From: SIAQ01 sp963767835
GTDB lineage: Bacteria > Planctomycetota > Planctomycetia > Gemmatales > Gemmataceae
Assembly (NCBI GenBank): GCA_963767835.1
Contig: CAVYFY010000006.1
Location: 372,001 to 436,000, forward strand
Reading direction: 5' to 3'
DNA: 64,000 nt
The notes under the pieces were generated by a model. That model ran no database searches. It was not told the DNA's origin and saw nothing but the letters and a program-made list of their open reading frames with translations. A program made the translations under genes and the position numbers. This document shows positions 53,407 to 61,476 of this stretch, piece after piece (position 1 is the first letter of the stretch; the number at the start of each line of letters is the position of its first letter).

Positions 53407-54777
53407 TTAATGTGCCGGCTTCAAGAGAGAGCGCAGCCATTGAATGAGTGGCCCACAAGCCGCACGCACGGACACGGGCGCCAGGGACCAAAGCCGCCGG
53501 AGATGCTGCCGATTGATCAGCGTCCGTACAAAGGCCGGCATTGTCTGCCAGGCTCGCTTGAGGGCGGGCGGCTGAAAATTCTTGCCATAGGTCTCGCGAA
53601 ATGCCGGCAGCGCATCGCACGGCGGGAGCGGCAGCCACGCCGGCGCCGACCGCGCCTGTGTTTGGCAGTTTTCCTCCAAAGCACCATCCACGCGCTGGAC
53701 AAATGCCTCGAAGGAATAGCGCCCGCTGCCGATCACGTCGGCGTATGCGCGCTCCGTCATGGCTTCGAGGAACGTGTCATCGCCAAGCTTGGCCAGCACT
53801 TCCTCCACGTTGCTGAAATCCTTCTTCAGCGGCAGGAAATGCCGGTGTGGCACCACCACGTCCGAGTATCGTCCTTCGAACAGCACCAGGGCAGTTCGGC
53901 AGGAAATCGCTTCGAAAATCTTAGGTGAGATCTGGTTGATCTTGATTTCCGTTTCGCGGCCTTGCAGAAATTTCAGGCGTATTTCCTCATAGGTGGCGTT
54001 CGGGTTGTTGTTGAGTTCTTCGCGAATGGTTGCCGCCAGCGACCCATCGAAATCGAAAACGTTGCAGCCGCTTTCCGATCCGAGCGTCGCCTTGCAGCGT
54101 CCGAGAAAATCAAACCAGGCATCCCCGTAGATGCGATCGCGCTCTTCCCAGGCGATATCAGCGGTCAAACCGCGTTCAGCGCAGATTTGCTTCATGCGCA
54201 CGCCGATGTGCAGCTTTTCCTGGCCGAGGTCGCCGTACCAGTAACCAAGCCGGCGCCCGCGATAACCGATCAGTATTGGCCGCCGCGCCATCGGCAAGCT
54301 CTGCTTCGGCCCGCGCAGCCTGAGCGGCACGTATCCCGTGAGAACATTGACAAACTTCACCCCCGGCAGCGCCGTCGGAGGATACACCTTGGCAATAAAT
54401 TCTTCGGGGACGCAGGTGAACACAAGGTGAATGCCGAGGTCGCGAATCCTCGCCACGGATGCGTTCGTATGATCGTATTCATCCTGGATAAAGAGAGCCT
54501 TCAGGCCCCCGTAGCGCCGCAGCGCGTCGGTGTATGAATCGGACAGGAACCCCGGTTCAAACATCCGCACGGAGTAGTGCACGCATACAGCGTCAAAGTA
54601 GTCGAGATCGAAGTGGCATTTCGAAAAGGAAGACACGTAGGCGTAACGGTGCTGCGAATAGCGATAAAAGCTCTCCAGATAATCGATCATGGCCTTGGCG
54701 GCCATCTCGTGGTGGTTGTACAGGAGCAACACATTTCTGCGGCCGTCAACAAAGGCATTGCTGGGAGAGCTCGTCAT
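53407..54777 (-). CDS. glycosyltransferase family protein
   Basis: The 456-residue protein has a GT-B-like pattern: NVLLLYNHHEMAAKAMIDYL in the N-terminal domain and LGSESGCNVFDFDGSL, KINQISPKIFEAISCRTALV and RHFLPLKKDFSNVEEVLAKL in the C-terminal domain, where the stretch ISPKIFEAISC corresponds to the nucleotide-sugar-binding region of CgeB-like enzymes. The last 100 residues are basic and Trp-rich and may contact the membrane. It converges with the GumK-like gene and is the last gene of the minus-strand sugar group that begins at 57862. Confidence 0.75.
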   Translation of the reverse strand: MTSSPSNAFVDGRRNVLLLYNHHEMAAKAMIDYLESFYRYSQHRYAYVSSFSKCHFDLDYFDAVCVHYSVRMFEPGFLSDSYTDALRRYGGLKALFIQDEYDHTNASVARIRDLGIHLVFTCVPEEFIAKVYPPTALPGVKFVNVLTGYVPLRLRGPKQSLPMARRPILIGYRGRRLGYWYGDLGQEKLHIGVRMKQICAERGLTADIAWEERDRIYGDAWFDFLGRCKATLGSESGCNVFDFDGSLAATIREELNNNPNATYEEIRLKFLQGRETEIKINQISPKIFEAISCRTALVLFEGRYSDVVVPHRHFLPLKKDFSNVEEVLAKLGDDTFLEAMTERAYADVIGSGRYSFEAFVQRVDGALEENCQTQARSAPAWLPLPPCDALPAFRETYGKNFQPPALKRAWQTMPAFVRTLINRQHLRRLWSLAPVSVRAACGPLIQWLRSLLKPAH

Positions 54778-54843
54778 GTCGTGAAATCCCGTGGATGCGA
54801 CTCACGCTTTTCGTCTCGGCGTCTGCTGCTGGATTCTCTGGAT

Positions 54844-55999
54844 TTACGCCGCCGCGCGCTGCGCCGTCTTGCCGACGGCATCGCAGTAAGCAGCGATGCT
54901 GCGCACCACACGCTCGCGTTGGGCATTGGGGAGCTCGGGGAACATCGGTAACGCCAAGCTAGTAAGGGCCGCGCGTTCGCTTTCCGGAAATTCCCCTTTT
55001 CTTCCGCCCAGGCTGGCGAAGCATTCTTGCAAGTGCATCGGCTGCGGATAGTAAACCTCGGTCGTGATTTTGTCCCTTTTCAGGTGCTCACGCAGCTCTT
55101 CCCGCTTGGCGCTGCGGATCACGTATTGGTTGAAGATATGGCGCGTTTGCTCGATCTTGGGGGTCTCGATGAAGTGACCCTGTAAGCCGTATTTGATGAT
55201 CGTGCTGGTGTAATACGCGGCCCCTTGCTGGCGTGCTTGCGTCCAGGCATCCAGGTGCTTGAGCTTGATGCGCAGGACGGCGGCGTGGATTGAGTCGAGG
55301 CGGAAATTGCCGCCGACGACCTTGTGAAAATATTTGGGATGGGAGCCGTGTCCGCGCAAGAGTCGAATCTTGTCCGCGAGAGCGCGATCCTGTGTAACCA
55401 CCGCACCGCCGTCGCCGAAGCACCCGAGGTTTTTCGACGGGAAGAAGGAAAAACAGCCGACGGTTCCCATCGAGCCGGCCCGCCGGCCCTTGTATTCCGA
55501 GCCGATCGCTTGTGCGGCGTCCTCGATGACCGCGAGCTTGTGCGTGTCGGCCAATTCGAGGATCGGATCCATTTCGGCGCATTGCCCGAACAGGTGCACG
55601 GGCATGATCGCCTTGGTACGCGGCGTGATCTTGGCGGCAATTCCCTTGGGATCGATGTTAAACGTGGCCGGATCGATGTCCACAAAGATCGGTTTGGCCC
55701 CCACGCGGACAATGGCGCCCGCGGTGGCGAAGAATGTGTACGGCGTGGTGATCACTTCATCGCCAGGCCCGATGTCAAGCGCCATCAATGACACCAGCAG
55801 CGCAGTCCGAGCCAGACGACACGCCGATGCAATAATTGGCCCGGCAATAGCGTGAGATTTCTTGCTCCATCGCCTCGACGTCGGGGCCGTTGATGAACTG
55901 CGTCGATTCAATGACGCGCAACACCGCAGCATCGAGCTCCGGCTTGAGCGAGAGATATTGCGCCTTTAGATCGAGCATGGGAATTGTGCTGTCGTCCAT
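54844..55999 (-). CDS. DegT/DnrJ/EryC1 sugar aminotransferase, WbpE-like, one frameshift
   Basis: This PLP-dependent enzyme aminates a keto-sugar. The start MDDSTIPMLDLKAQYLSLKP has GGAGGAGG four bases before the ATG at 55999. The N-terminal part ends at VSSGSD in one frame, and LLVSLMALDIGPGDEVITTP continues in another; the shift is near 55826. The PLP lysine is in SFFPSKNLGCFGDGG, and EDAAQAIGSEYKGRRAG precedes it. The joined protein has about 385 residues. With the next two genes upstream it matches the WbpE, WbpB, WbpD steps toward UDP-2,3-diacetamido-dideoxy-glucuronate. Confidence 0.85.
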
Positions 56000-56048
56000 G
56001 GCCTCCTCCGTGAGGTTTCGTTCCTGTTTCGCAAACACCTAAGCAATA

Positions 56049-56154
56049 GTTGAGAAATAACTTCCGCGTCTCGTAGTGCGGGCTTCAGCCCGTTTTTGCC
56101 GGAGACGGGCTGAAGCCCGCACTACGGAAAAACGATATCGGGAAGTTATTCCTC
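56049..56154. repeat. nested inverted repeat, TAGTGCGGGCTTCAGCCCG family
   Basis: Inner arms 56073-56093 and 56105-56125 are exact complements over 21 bases with an 11-base loop. Outer arms 56049-56064 and 56139-56154 (TTGAGAAATAACTTCC and its complement) pair with one mismatch. The whole could fold into one long stem with internal loops. It lies at the 3' end of the Gfo/Idh/MocA gene. Confidence 0.85.
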
Positions 56155-56162
56155 AAGCGACG

Positions 56163-57176
56163 CTAAGCCGACTTCCGCAGCACTGGGGCGAAGGGCGGGA
56201 TCGCCACCACGGCGCCCCCTTGATCCAGGGAGTGCTGGCCGTGCTCGAGCACCGAGACGACCGACGTGCCGGCCTCGCCGTCGGAGATCGGACGGCTGCC
56301 GGTGCGGATGCAATCGACGAAGTGCTGCGCTTCCAATGCCAGCGGCTCGCCGTCGAGCTTCGGTTGTTCCGTGCCGCCTTGCCGTAATGTGATCATTGTG
56401 CCGTTCTTGTTGAAACCTTTATCAAGCAACATCAATTTCGCGTCGGTGGCGTCGTCGAAGACCGCCATCTTGCGCGAGCCGACCACGACCAGCTTGCGGC
56501 TCTTGTGCGGATCGAGCCAGCTAACGTGAACATGCGCCAGCCTGCCGCCGGGATATTCGAGGGTGGCGAACACCACGTCGGCAATGTCGGCGTTCACGAC
56601 ACTTTGGCCCCGGCATTGCACCGACACAGGCGCACTCCCCAGCAAGCGGTTGGCGACCGAAATATCATGGGGGGCCAGCGACCACCAGGCATTTTCATCG
56701 GCACGAAGGGTGCCGAGGTTGAGCCTTTGTTGATACAGATAGTACACTTCCCCCAAATCGCCGCATTCGATGAGCCCACGCAGGTGCCGAATCACCGGAT
56801 GGTATTCCAGCAGATGCCCGACCATGAGCACGCGGTGCAGCCGATTCGCCAGCTCGGTCAGCTCGACTGCGTCACGCGTGGTTAGCGTCATCGGCTTTTC
56901 GACCATGACGTGCTTGCCGGCGAGGAGTGCCTTGCGGGCGACGTCGAAATGGGTGGTGGCAACGGTGGCGATGACGATGCCGTCAACTGCCGAATCTTCG
57001 AGAAGGTCTTCGACGCGGGTCGTTGTCTGAACCAGCGGAAATTGCAAACGGATTTTCTCGAGCGGGATCGGGCTTACATCGCAGACCCAGCGCAACTGCG
57101 TTCCAGGCAGTGCGACCAGCGTGCGAATCCAATTGCCTCCCCAACGTCCGGCCCCGAGCATGCCAATGGTTGTCAT
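56163..57176 (-). CDS. Gfo/Idh/MocA family oxidoreductase, WbpB-like
   Basis: The 337-residue enzyme is an NAD-dependent sugar dehydrogenase. The Rossmann motif is MTTIGMLGAGRWGGNW, the conserved EKP in KHVMVEKPMTLTTRD binds the cofactor and substrate, and HDISVANRLLG carries the catalytic histidine region. In the Wbp route, WbpB oxidises the C3 of UDP-GlcNAcA to the ketone that WbpE aminates. The ATG at 57176 is preferred to the upstream 57221 start because it begins at the first beta strand. It lies between the aminotransferase and acyltransferase genes. Confidence 0.88.
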   Translation of the reverse strand: MTTIGMLGAGRWGGNWIRTLVALPGTQLRWVCDVSPIPLEKIRLQFPLVQTTTRVEDLLEDSAVDGIVIATVATTHFDVARKALLAGKHVMVEKPMTLTTRDAVELTELANRLHRVLMVGHLLEYHPVIRHLRGLIECGDLGEVYYLYQQRLNLGTLRADENAWWSLAPHDISVANRLLGSAPVSVQCRGQSVVNADIADVVFATLEYPGGRLAHVHVSWLDPHKSRKLVVVGSRKMAVFDDATDAKLMLLDKGFNKNGTMITLRQGGTEQPKLDGEPLALEAQHFVDCIRTGSRPISDGEAGTSVVSVLEHGQHSLDQGGAVVAIPPFAPVLRKSA

Positions 57177-57200
57177 GGAAATCTGTTCCCTTGCGACGAC

Positions 57201-57234
57201 ACCCCCAGGAACGCCGCGCATATCCTGGGGCTTG
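57201..57234. repeat. half copy of the AGCCCCAGGA repeat, copy D
   Basis: ACCCCCAGGAACG, then CCTGGGGCTTG, matches the right arm of copies A-C with substitutions in the middle (CGCGCATATCC for CGCTTATCC). The left arm is missing, so no hairpin forms. It lies between the acyltransferase and Gfo/Idh/MocA genes. Confidence 0.8.
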
Positions 57235-57244
57235 ATTGGCTGAA

Positions 57245-57862
57245 TTATGCCGCCTTGGGCAACGGCGCCGATTCATCCAGGTCCAGGCAACGCAGTTCGC
57301 CCAACGCGATCTCCTGATAGCGCAGGCCACTAATGGGACACGTCATGACGCCGGCGCCATTGGGTTCTCCCAGCCGGTAACCATGCCGACTCATCCAGCC
57401 GGCTCGGCGCGCGGGGACGCCCATCATCAGCGCGTACTCCGGCACGTCCTTGGTGACGACCGCGCCGGCGGCGATAAAGGCGTAGCGACCGATCGTCGAG
57501 CCGCACACAATAGTAGCGTTGGCGCCGACCGAGGCCCCCTTGCGGATAATGGTTTTTTCGTACATGTGCCGACGGACGATTTCGCTGCGCGGGTTGACGA
57601 TGTTGGTCAGGACGCACGATGGGCCAAGAAAGACGTCGTCCTCGATGATGGCGCCGGTGTAAAGCGCGACGTTGTTTTGGATCTTGACGTTATTGCCGAT
57701 TTCGACCTGGCTGGAGACGAGGACGTTTTGTCCCAGGTTGCACCCCTTGCCGATCTTCGCGTGCGGCATGATGTGACAGAAGTGCCAGATCTTCGTCCCG
57801 TCGCCAATCTCGCATGGGACATCGACATAGGACGATGGATGTGCGTAGAAGCCGGACTCCAT
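57245..57862 (-). CDS. hexapeptide-repeat N-acetyltransferase, WbpD-like
   Basis: The 205-residue protein folds as a left-handed beta-helix. Hexapeptide repeats are visible in CEIGDGTKIWHFCHIMPHAK, GCNLGQNVLVSSQVEIGNNV, KIQNNVALYTGAIIEDDVFL and GASVGANATIVCGSTIGRYA. The opening and the loop NPRSEIVRRHMYEKTIIRKG match WbpD-type acetyltransferases, which acetylate the 3-amino group made by the aminotransferase. A 35-residue tail (CPISGLRYQEIALGELRCLD) extends beyond the helix. AGAGGTG precedes the ATG at 57862. Confidence 0.88.
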   Translation of the reverse strand: MESGFYAHPSSYVDVPCEIGDGTKIWHFCHIMPHAKIGKGCNLGQNVLVSSQVEIGNNVKIQNNVALYTGAIIEDDVFLGPSCVLTNIVNPRSEIVRRHMYEKTIIRKGASVGANATIVCGSTIGRYAFIAAGAVVTKDVPEYALMMGVPARRAGWMSRHGYRLGEPNGAGVMTCPISGLRYQEIALGELRCLDLDESAPLPKAA

Positions 57863-57971
57863 GTGGGCACCTCTCTTCCATGATAATGATGCTGCCATCC
57901 GTGCAGCGGTTTTCGTGGTGGTAGATACCATGCTATGGGCCGCAAATCAACGTGAAGTTTGCAAGTGGTGG

Positions 57972-58066
57972 AGCAGGCAGCAGGCAGCAGATAGTAGGCA
58001 GCCATTTCTCTGAACGATCGACCATCCGCTGCCTGCTGCCCGCTATCTGCTGCCCGCTATCTGCTG
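57972..58066. repeat. imperfect inverted repeat, CAGCAGATAG family
   Basis: The left part (GGCAGCAGGCAGCAGATAG) pairs imperfectly with the right part, in which CTATCTGCTG occurs twice in tandem. The two arms are 30-40 bases long. It fills most of the gap between the divergent acyltransferase and DUF6134 genes. Confidence 0.6.
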
Positions 58067-58157
58067 ACCAATTCGTCTTGGTTTTTCGATCCGGCTTTTG
58101 CTATAGTCCCACGCGCGGTCGAAACCGATGATCGAAAGAACGCCAAGGAGCAGCGGT

Positions 58158-58820
58158 ATGAGGACGCGATCGGTGCTGATTTGCCTGTTTTGCCTGATTT
58201 GCGCCGCCGGCCCGCTCTGGGCCGACGATTCCGAGGAACGTGAATTCTCCGTCTTTGTGGACGGCAAGGAGGCCGGCACGTCGCGGATGACCATCATCCA
58301 GAAGGACGACGGCACCAGTTACATGTCCGCCACCGTCGATGTCAAATTCCGCCATTTGCTGGTCGTTGACTACACCGTCAAGGCCGAAACACAGGAATGG
58401 TGGAAGAGCGGCCAACTCATCGCCATGAAGACCAAATGCTCCGACAACGGCAAGAAAAGCGAGGTAACGGCGGCCGTTGACAATAACATGCTCCGCCTGC
58501 GTGTCAACGGCCTGGATCGCTTCATCAAGAACGATTCATGGACCACCAGCTACTGGAAGCTGGCCGATGCCAAATTTCACAACAAAGCCATTCCAATCGT
58601 CGAATGCGACACCGGCAAGGAATACAATTGCGTGCTCAAGTACATCGACACGCAGCGGCTCAAGATCGGCAACGAACTCCAGGATTGCTATCACTTCCGC
58701 GTGTCGGCGGCGCCGGGACCCGTCGATCTTTGGTACGACAAGTATCACCGCATCGTTCGCCAGGAATTCACCGAGCAGGGTCACAAGACCGTAGTGCAAC
58801 TCGTGCACATCAAACGTTGA
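58158..58820 (+). CDS. exported DUF6134-like protein
   Basis: A signal peptide (MRTRSVLICLFCLICAAGPL) precedes a 200-residue domain rich in beta strands: EFSVFVDGKEAGTSRMTIIQ, VKFRHLLVVDYTVKAETQEW, KNDSWTTSYWKLADAKF and CYHFRVSAAPGPVDLWYD. This layout matches the DUF6134 family of exported proteins of unknown function. The ACP gene follows after 29 bases on the same strand, so the two may be co-transcribed. The start at 58158 is chosen because it opens the signal peptide. Confidence 0.75.
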   Translation: MRTRSVLICLFCLICAAGPLWADDSEEREFSVFVDGKEAGTSRMTIIQKDDGTSYMSATVDVKFRHLLVVDYTVKAETQEWWKSGQLIAMKTKCSDNGKKSEVTAAVDNNMLRLRVNGLDRFIKNDSWTTSYWKLADAKFHNKAIPIVECDTGKEYNCVLKYIDTQRLKIGNELQDCYHFRVSAAPGPVDLWYDKYHRIVRQEFTEQGHKTVVQLVHIKR

Positions 58821-58849
58821 ACTCCGCCCGCGCCAAAGGAGTCATTGCC

Positions 58850-59122
58850 GTGCAAAACCGCGACACGATTCGGCAAACGCTGATCGAGTTAATGGAAGCC
58901 GACACCGGCGAGAGCTACGCGAACCTCGACGACGCCAGGAACCTGCGCGCCGATCTGAACCTGGATTCGGTGGACGTGGTCAGCATCGTCTCGCAGGTGG
59001 AGCGCCACTTCCGCATTCGTCTGAGCCAGCAGGATCTGGAGAAGCTCATGACGGTTGGTGACGTGCTGGATCTGCTGCAGAAAAAATTGGCTGAAGGCGG
59101 TTCAGCGCCGAAAGCGGCCTGA
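58850..59122 (+). CDS. acyl carrier protein
   Basis: The 90-residue protein carries a growing acyl chain on a 4'-phosphopantetheine arm. The attachment serine is S40 in ADLNLDSVDVVSIVSQVE (DSVD instead of the usual DSL). The start is a GTG at 58850, with AAAGGAG about eight bases upstream. Helix I (TIRQTLIELMEADTGESYA) and helix III (LEKLMTVGDVLDLLQKK) are recognisable. It is not the housekeeping AcpP: no fabD or fabG is adjacent. The oxoamine synthase and two ketosynthase-type genes follow, so it probably serves them. Confidence 0.9.
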   Translation: MQNRDTIRQTLIELMEADTGESYANLDDARNLRADLNLDSVDVVSIVSQVERHFRIRLSQQDLEKLMTVGDVLDLLQKKLAEGGSAPKAA

Positions 59123-59123
59123 C

Positions 59124-59191
59124 CTCGCTTGCGGTTTCGCACAACGAATCCTTCGCTCTCACAGAATCCAGTGTGCGAAACCGCAAGCGAG
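59124..59191. repeat. perfect 19-bp inverted repeat, CGCTTGCGGTTTCG family
   Basis: Arms 59124-59142 (CTCGCTTGCGGTTTCGCAC) and 59173-59191 are exact complements with a 30-base loop. It lies between the convergent ACP and oxoamine-synthase genes. Confidence 0.9.
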
Positions 59192-59230
59192 CGCAATGTG
59201 CATCGGATTGCATGGTAGCGACTTGAATAC

Positions 59231-60487
59231 TCACGCGGCCTTGCGCATTGACTCCGCAGTCGGCAGAGCAAATTGGCGCTGCAATGCCGCCAGGGCGCCG
59301 AGCAGGCCGTCGATCGCCGCCGGCTCATGGTTAGCGTTCACCTGAATCCGCAGCACGCCCGCATGATACGGCACCGCCGGGAACGTCACCGACTGCACGT
59401 AGAAGCCCTTTTCGAACAGGAACCGGCCCGATTGCAATGTGACATCCTCATCGCCAACCAGAATCGAGACGATCGGCGTTTCTCCACCCAGCACCACCAG
59501 CCCGAGCCCAGCCGCGCCAAGCGTCAACTGTTGCACGTTTCGCTGTAACCGGCCGCGGATTTGATCGTATTCATCGGAGTTGAGAATGTCGCATACGGTG
59601 CAAACGGCGTCGAGATACGGCGGCGGCACGGGACCGCCGAAGATGAAGGTGTTGGAGCGAATCTTGAGCAGCTTCTTGAACTCCGCCGAGCAGCCGATGA
59701 AGCCGCCGAAGCAGGAAAAGCCTTTGGAAAGCGAGCCGACGACCAGCGTGTTGTCATAATTCCCCAGCGCGTCCAGCACGGTGCCTCGACCTTTGCGGCC
59801 CATGACGGCAGTGGCGTGCGCGTCATCGACATAGAGGACGGCGTTGCGCTGGAGGCAAACTTTGTTGAGCGGTGCGAGTGGCGGGAGAGCGCCGGTCATG
59901 CTGTAAACGCCGTCGATGGCGACAAGGGCGACGCGATACTCGCCGGCCCCGCTGAGTGTCCGATCCAGATCGTCGGGATCGCAATGGCTGTAGGGGATGA
60001 CGCGAGCGCCGTTGGCCTGGGCGATCTTCGCGCCTTCTTGCATCGAGTTGTGGGCGTGCTCGTCGATCACGAGCAGATCGCGTTTGCCGACCAGGCCGGG
60101 AATGGCGCCCAGGTTGGCAAGGCTGACGGACGGATAAATCAGGGCCGCCTGGATGCCAAGCCAGTTGGCCAGCTTTTCCTCGGCAATCTCATTGGAACGG
60201 ACGGAGGCGAATGCGCGCGAAGCCCCGTTGTGGGATCCCCAGTGTTGCAAACCGCGCAGGATCGCCGCTTGCACGCGAGCGTCCTGATCCAGGCCGAGAA
60301 AGCTATCGGAGCCAAAGTTAATGACGCGGAAGCCGGCGACATCCATTTCGCGGTGGGGGCCAAGCGCATCGACGACCAGATCTTTCAGGTGCGCCTCGGG
60401 ATATTCCTTGGCGTAGTGCTCAACGAAGCGCACGAGTCCGTGCTGCCGCATGGCGTGCGCGAGATTCTGCATGGGGGTGACGGGCAT
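59231..60487 (-). CDS. alpha-oxoamine synthase family aminotransferase
   Basis: The 418-residue PLP enzyme belongs to the family of 8-amino-7-oxononanoate synthase, 2-amino-3-ketobutyrate ligase, serine palmitoyltransferase and CqsA, which condense an amino acid with an acyl thioester and release CO2. Key stretches are FGSDSFLGLDQDARVQ, GSHNGASRAFASVRSNEIAE, DEHAHNSMQEGAKIAQ, YVDDAHATAVMG and the PLP lysine in VVGSLSKGFSCFGG. With an ACP and ketosynthases next door, the acyl donor is likely ACP-bound, as in bacterial sphingolipid-like or sulfonolipid pathways. The amino acid substrate is unknown. MQNLAHAMRQHG at 60472 is an alternative start. Confidence 0.88.
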   Translation of the reverse strand: MPVTPMQNLAHAMRQHGLVRFVEHYAKEYPEAHLKDLVVDALGPHREMDVAGFRVINFGSDSFLGLDQDARVQAAILRGLQHWGSHNGASRAFASVRSNEIAEEKLANWLGIQAALIYPSVSLANLGAIPGLVGKRDLLVIDEHAHNSMQEGAKIAQANGARVIPYSHCDPDDLDRTLSGAGEYRVALVAIDGVYSMTGALPPLAPLNKVCLQRNAVLYVDDAHATAVMGRKGRGTVLDALGNYDNTLVVGSLSKGFSCFGGFIGCSAEFKKLLKIRSNTFIFGGPVPPPYLDAVCTVCDILNSDEYDQIRGRLQRNVQQLTLGAAGLGLVVLGGETPIVSILVGDEDVTLQSGRFLFEKGFYVQSVTFPAVPYHAGVLRIQVNANHEPAAIDGLLGALAALQRQFALPTAESMRKAA

Positions 60488-60666
60488 CCGTGCCTCGAGT
60501 TGCCAGGGATTTTGCCGGCATATTTCGGATCATGTTCAGCCGGGCGGGCAGTCGATGTAGTAACCGAATTGCATGCGAGAATTCAAGGCGAATCGCGTCG
60601 CTTCGGCCCAGATTCGCTGAATTACCCAGTTGTCCAGCCTTGCGAAGGCGGGCGAGAGGATAACCG

Positions 60667-61476
60667 TTGAAGGCCTTGCTATCTTCCCCAGCCCTGCAAA
60701 CGATGGTTCGTTGCCGGATCGCCGCAGCTGAGCTGCTGATCGCCTCCGCGGAGGTGATCGCCCAGTGGCGTCGCCAGGCGATTTGCGTGGGGATGGAAAA
60801 GTTGCCGGCGTCGTTATTGAAACATGCGGAAGACCCAACGGTTGCCGGCGTCTGGACCGTGCTTGCAGCGTTGGAACGGCAAGGATGGCGCGAGCGGCCG
60901 TTCGCGGATTGGGGCGTAATCGCGGCGCCGAACCTGTGTGGACGCATCACGAACGCCTTGGCGATGGATCGATTTCGCAAGGAAGGGCCCTGGGGAATCT
61001 CGCCGCACCTGATTCCACATCAATCGCTGCATGCGATGTCGGGCACGATCAGTCAGGCGTTGAAAATTTATGGCCCCAACTTCGGCGTCAACGGGGGACC
61101 GAACGCCGGCCCGGATGCCTTTCTCATCGCGGCGGCGATGATCGCCGACGGCAGCCTACCGGGCCTTTGGCTGGTGATGACGGGCTACGAATCCGAATGG
61201 ATTCCCGCCGAGCACGGCCGGCTGAGCCCCGCCCCGAACTGCATCGCCTGTGCCCTGGCATTAACGCCGATGAATCTCGGCGTCGCCGGAGCGCACCTGG
61301 CGATTGGACAGACGCCAGGCAGCACCGATCTTGCGATTCTCCCGGAATTCCAGCTCGGCCTCTTCGCCGAGGAATGGACGAATGCCAGGCGTAGGCCGGT
61401 CGGAAAATGGCGCTTGAGCGACACCTGCTGGCTTGAGTTCGATGCGCCCAATCCCGCCGCGGAGGCTCAATCATGA
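60667..61476 (+). CDS. half ketosynthase (ketoacyl-synt_2-like), no catalytic cysteine
   Basis: The 269-residue protein corresponds to the N-terminal half of a beta-ketoacyl synthase: SLHAMSGTISQALKIYGPNF and LPGLWLVMTGYESEW. The active-site cysteine position is glycine (VNGGPNAGPDAFLIA), and the histidines of the C-terminal half are absent, so it cannot condense acyl chains. Such halves may act like chain-length factors or structural partners of the full ketosynthase. The start is TTG at 60667 with AGAGGA upstream; an ATG at 60703 is the alternative. It overlaps the next gene by four bases (ATGA), which implies a stoichiometric pair. Confidence 0.8.
   Translation: MKALLSSPALQTMVRCRIAAAELLIASAEVIAQWRRQAICVGMEKLPASLLKHAEDPTVAGVWTVLAALERQGWRERPFADWGVIAAPNLCGRITNALAMDRFRKEGPWGISPHLIPHQSLHAMSGTISQALKIYGPNFGVNGGPNAGPDAFLIAAAMIADGSLPGLWLVMTGYESEWIPAEHGRLSPAPNCIACALALTPMNLGVAGAHLAIGQTPGSTDLAILPEFQLGLFAEEWTNARRRPVGKWRLSDTCWLEFDAPNPAAEAQS

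Noticed and set aside
57972..58066. Possible CRISPR or tandem repeat array
   Set aside because: The repeated words are short, not separated by unique spacers of constant length, and arranged as an inverted repeat.
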